Shown piece by piece: positions 63,992 to 64,000 of a stretch of 64,000 bases of DNA. A program made the position numbers and the translations under genes. Each line of letters starts with the position of its first letter. Within the stretch, counting starts at the first letter, position 1. Under the pieces are notes generated by a model that saw nothing but the letters and a program-made list of their open reading frames with translations, ran no database searches and was not told the DNA's origin. The DNA is from Argopecten irradians (Eukaryota > Mollusca > Bivalvia > Pectinida > Pectinidae). Location of the stretch: the NCBI RefSeq assembly GCF_041381155.1, contig NC_091142.1:38489604-38553603 (forward strand), read 5' to 3'.

Positions 63992-64000
63992 TGGCAGCGG
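63992..64000 (-). tRNA. tRNA-Leu(UAG), array copy 21, cut by window edge
   Basis: Only the last 9 nt (TGGCAGCGG on the plus strand) lie in the window, 1478 bp after copy 20 and behind a normal terminator flank. The array therefore continues to the right. Confidence 0.9.

Larger units (their letters stand above)
32628..64000. repeat. tandem array with a 1.47-kb unit, one tRNA-Leu(UAG) gene per unit
   Basis: Twenty-one full spacings between successive tRNA starts can be measured. Most are 1468-1476 bp. Those of 1452-1457 bp carry a 21-bp deletion, and 1555, 1502 and 1485 bp fall in the noisy zone. The spacer is nearly identical between units apart from scattered substitutions and A-run length changes in the AAAAAA tracts. 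Homology starts at about 32628 with a clearly diverged edge copy, becomes high from about 33087, and runs out of the window on the right. Reading left to right, a unit has a tRNA complement, about 490 bp of plain AT-rich spacer, segment A, about 220 bp of spacer, and segment B leading into the next tRNA. Confidence 0.98.

Noticed and set aside
1-64000. Retrovirus-like, Polinton-like or toxin gene remnants
   Set aside because: No long terminal repeats, polymerase, integrase or capsid-like reading frames were recognised anywhere in the window.

Overview
The window is eukaryotic, AT-rich, non-coding animal DNA dominated by tandem repeats. I found no convincing protein-coding gene. The repeat style (a satellite carrying a CAAGATGGCC inverted repeat, recurring GGGAGATAAC-type motifs, tRNA-derived SINE fragments) reminds me of marine molluscs, probably a bivalve. 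That is an impression from memory, not a database result. Layout: 1-633 is about four copies of a 155-bp satellite ending at a 10-base assembly gap. 644-5394 is unique AT-rich DNA. About 5395-11246 is an A/C-rich 57-bp minisatellite, mostly full of small indels but clean at about 10391-10676. 11247-13458 is unique. 13459-17118 is a 33-bp minisatellite of about 110 copies with internal block duplications. 17119-32627 is unique sequence with microsatellites, two hairpin-type elements, diverged SINE-like fragments and a cluster of CRE-like sites. 32628 to the window end is the main feature: a tandem array with a unit of about 1.47 kb in which every unit carries one tRNA-Leu(UAG) gene on the minus strand. 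Fifteen tRNA copies are identical over 81 nt. A sixteenth has two substitutions, four more carry small indels or substitutions, one relic at the left edge lacks its 5' part, and one is cut by the window edge. Spacer, pol III terminator and internal A and B boxes are repeated with each gene, so the array looks able to supply many identical tRNA-Leu genes that read CUA codons. Two sets of spacer markers alternate between neighbouring units, which indicates that a two-unit block of about 2.95 kb has been the amplified segment. Each unit also contains two diverged copies of a segment of about 335 bp, only one of which leads into a tRNA gene. The left-edge copy shows features of both. Two zones (about 5.4-10.4 kb and 56.7-59.9 kb) carry dense single-base insertions that look like unpolished long-read sequence, so small lesions there should not be read as biology.
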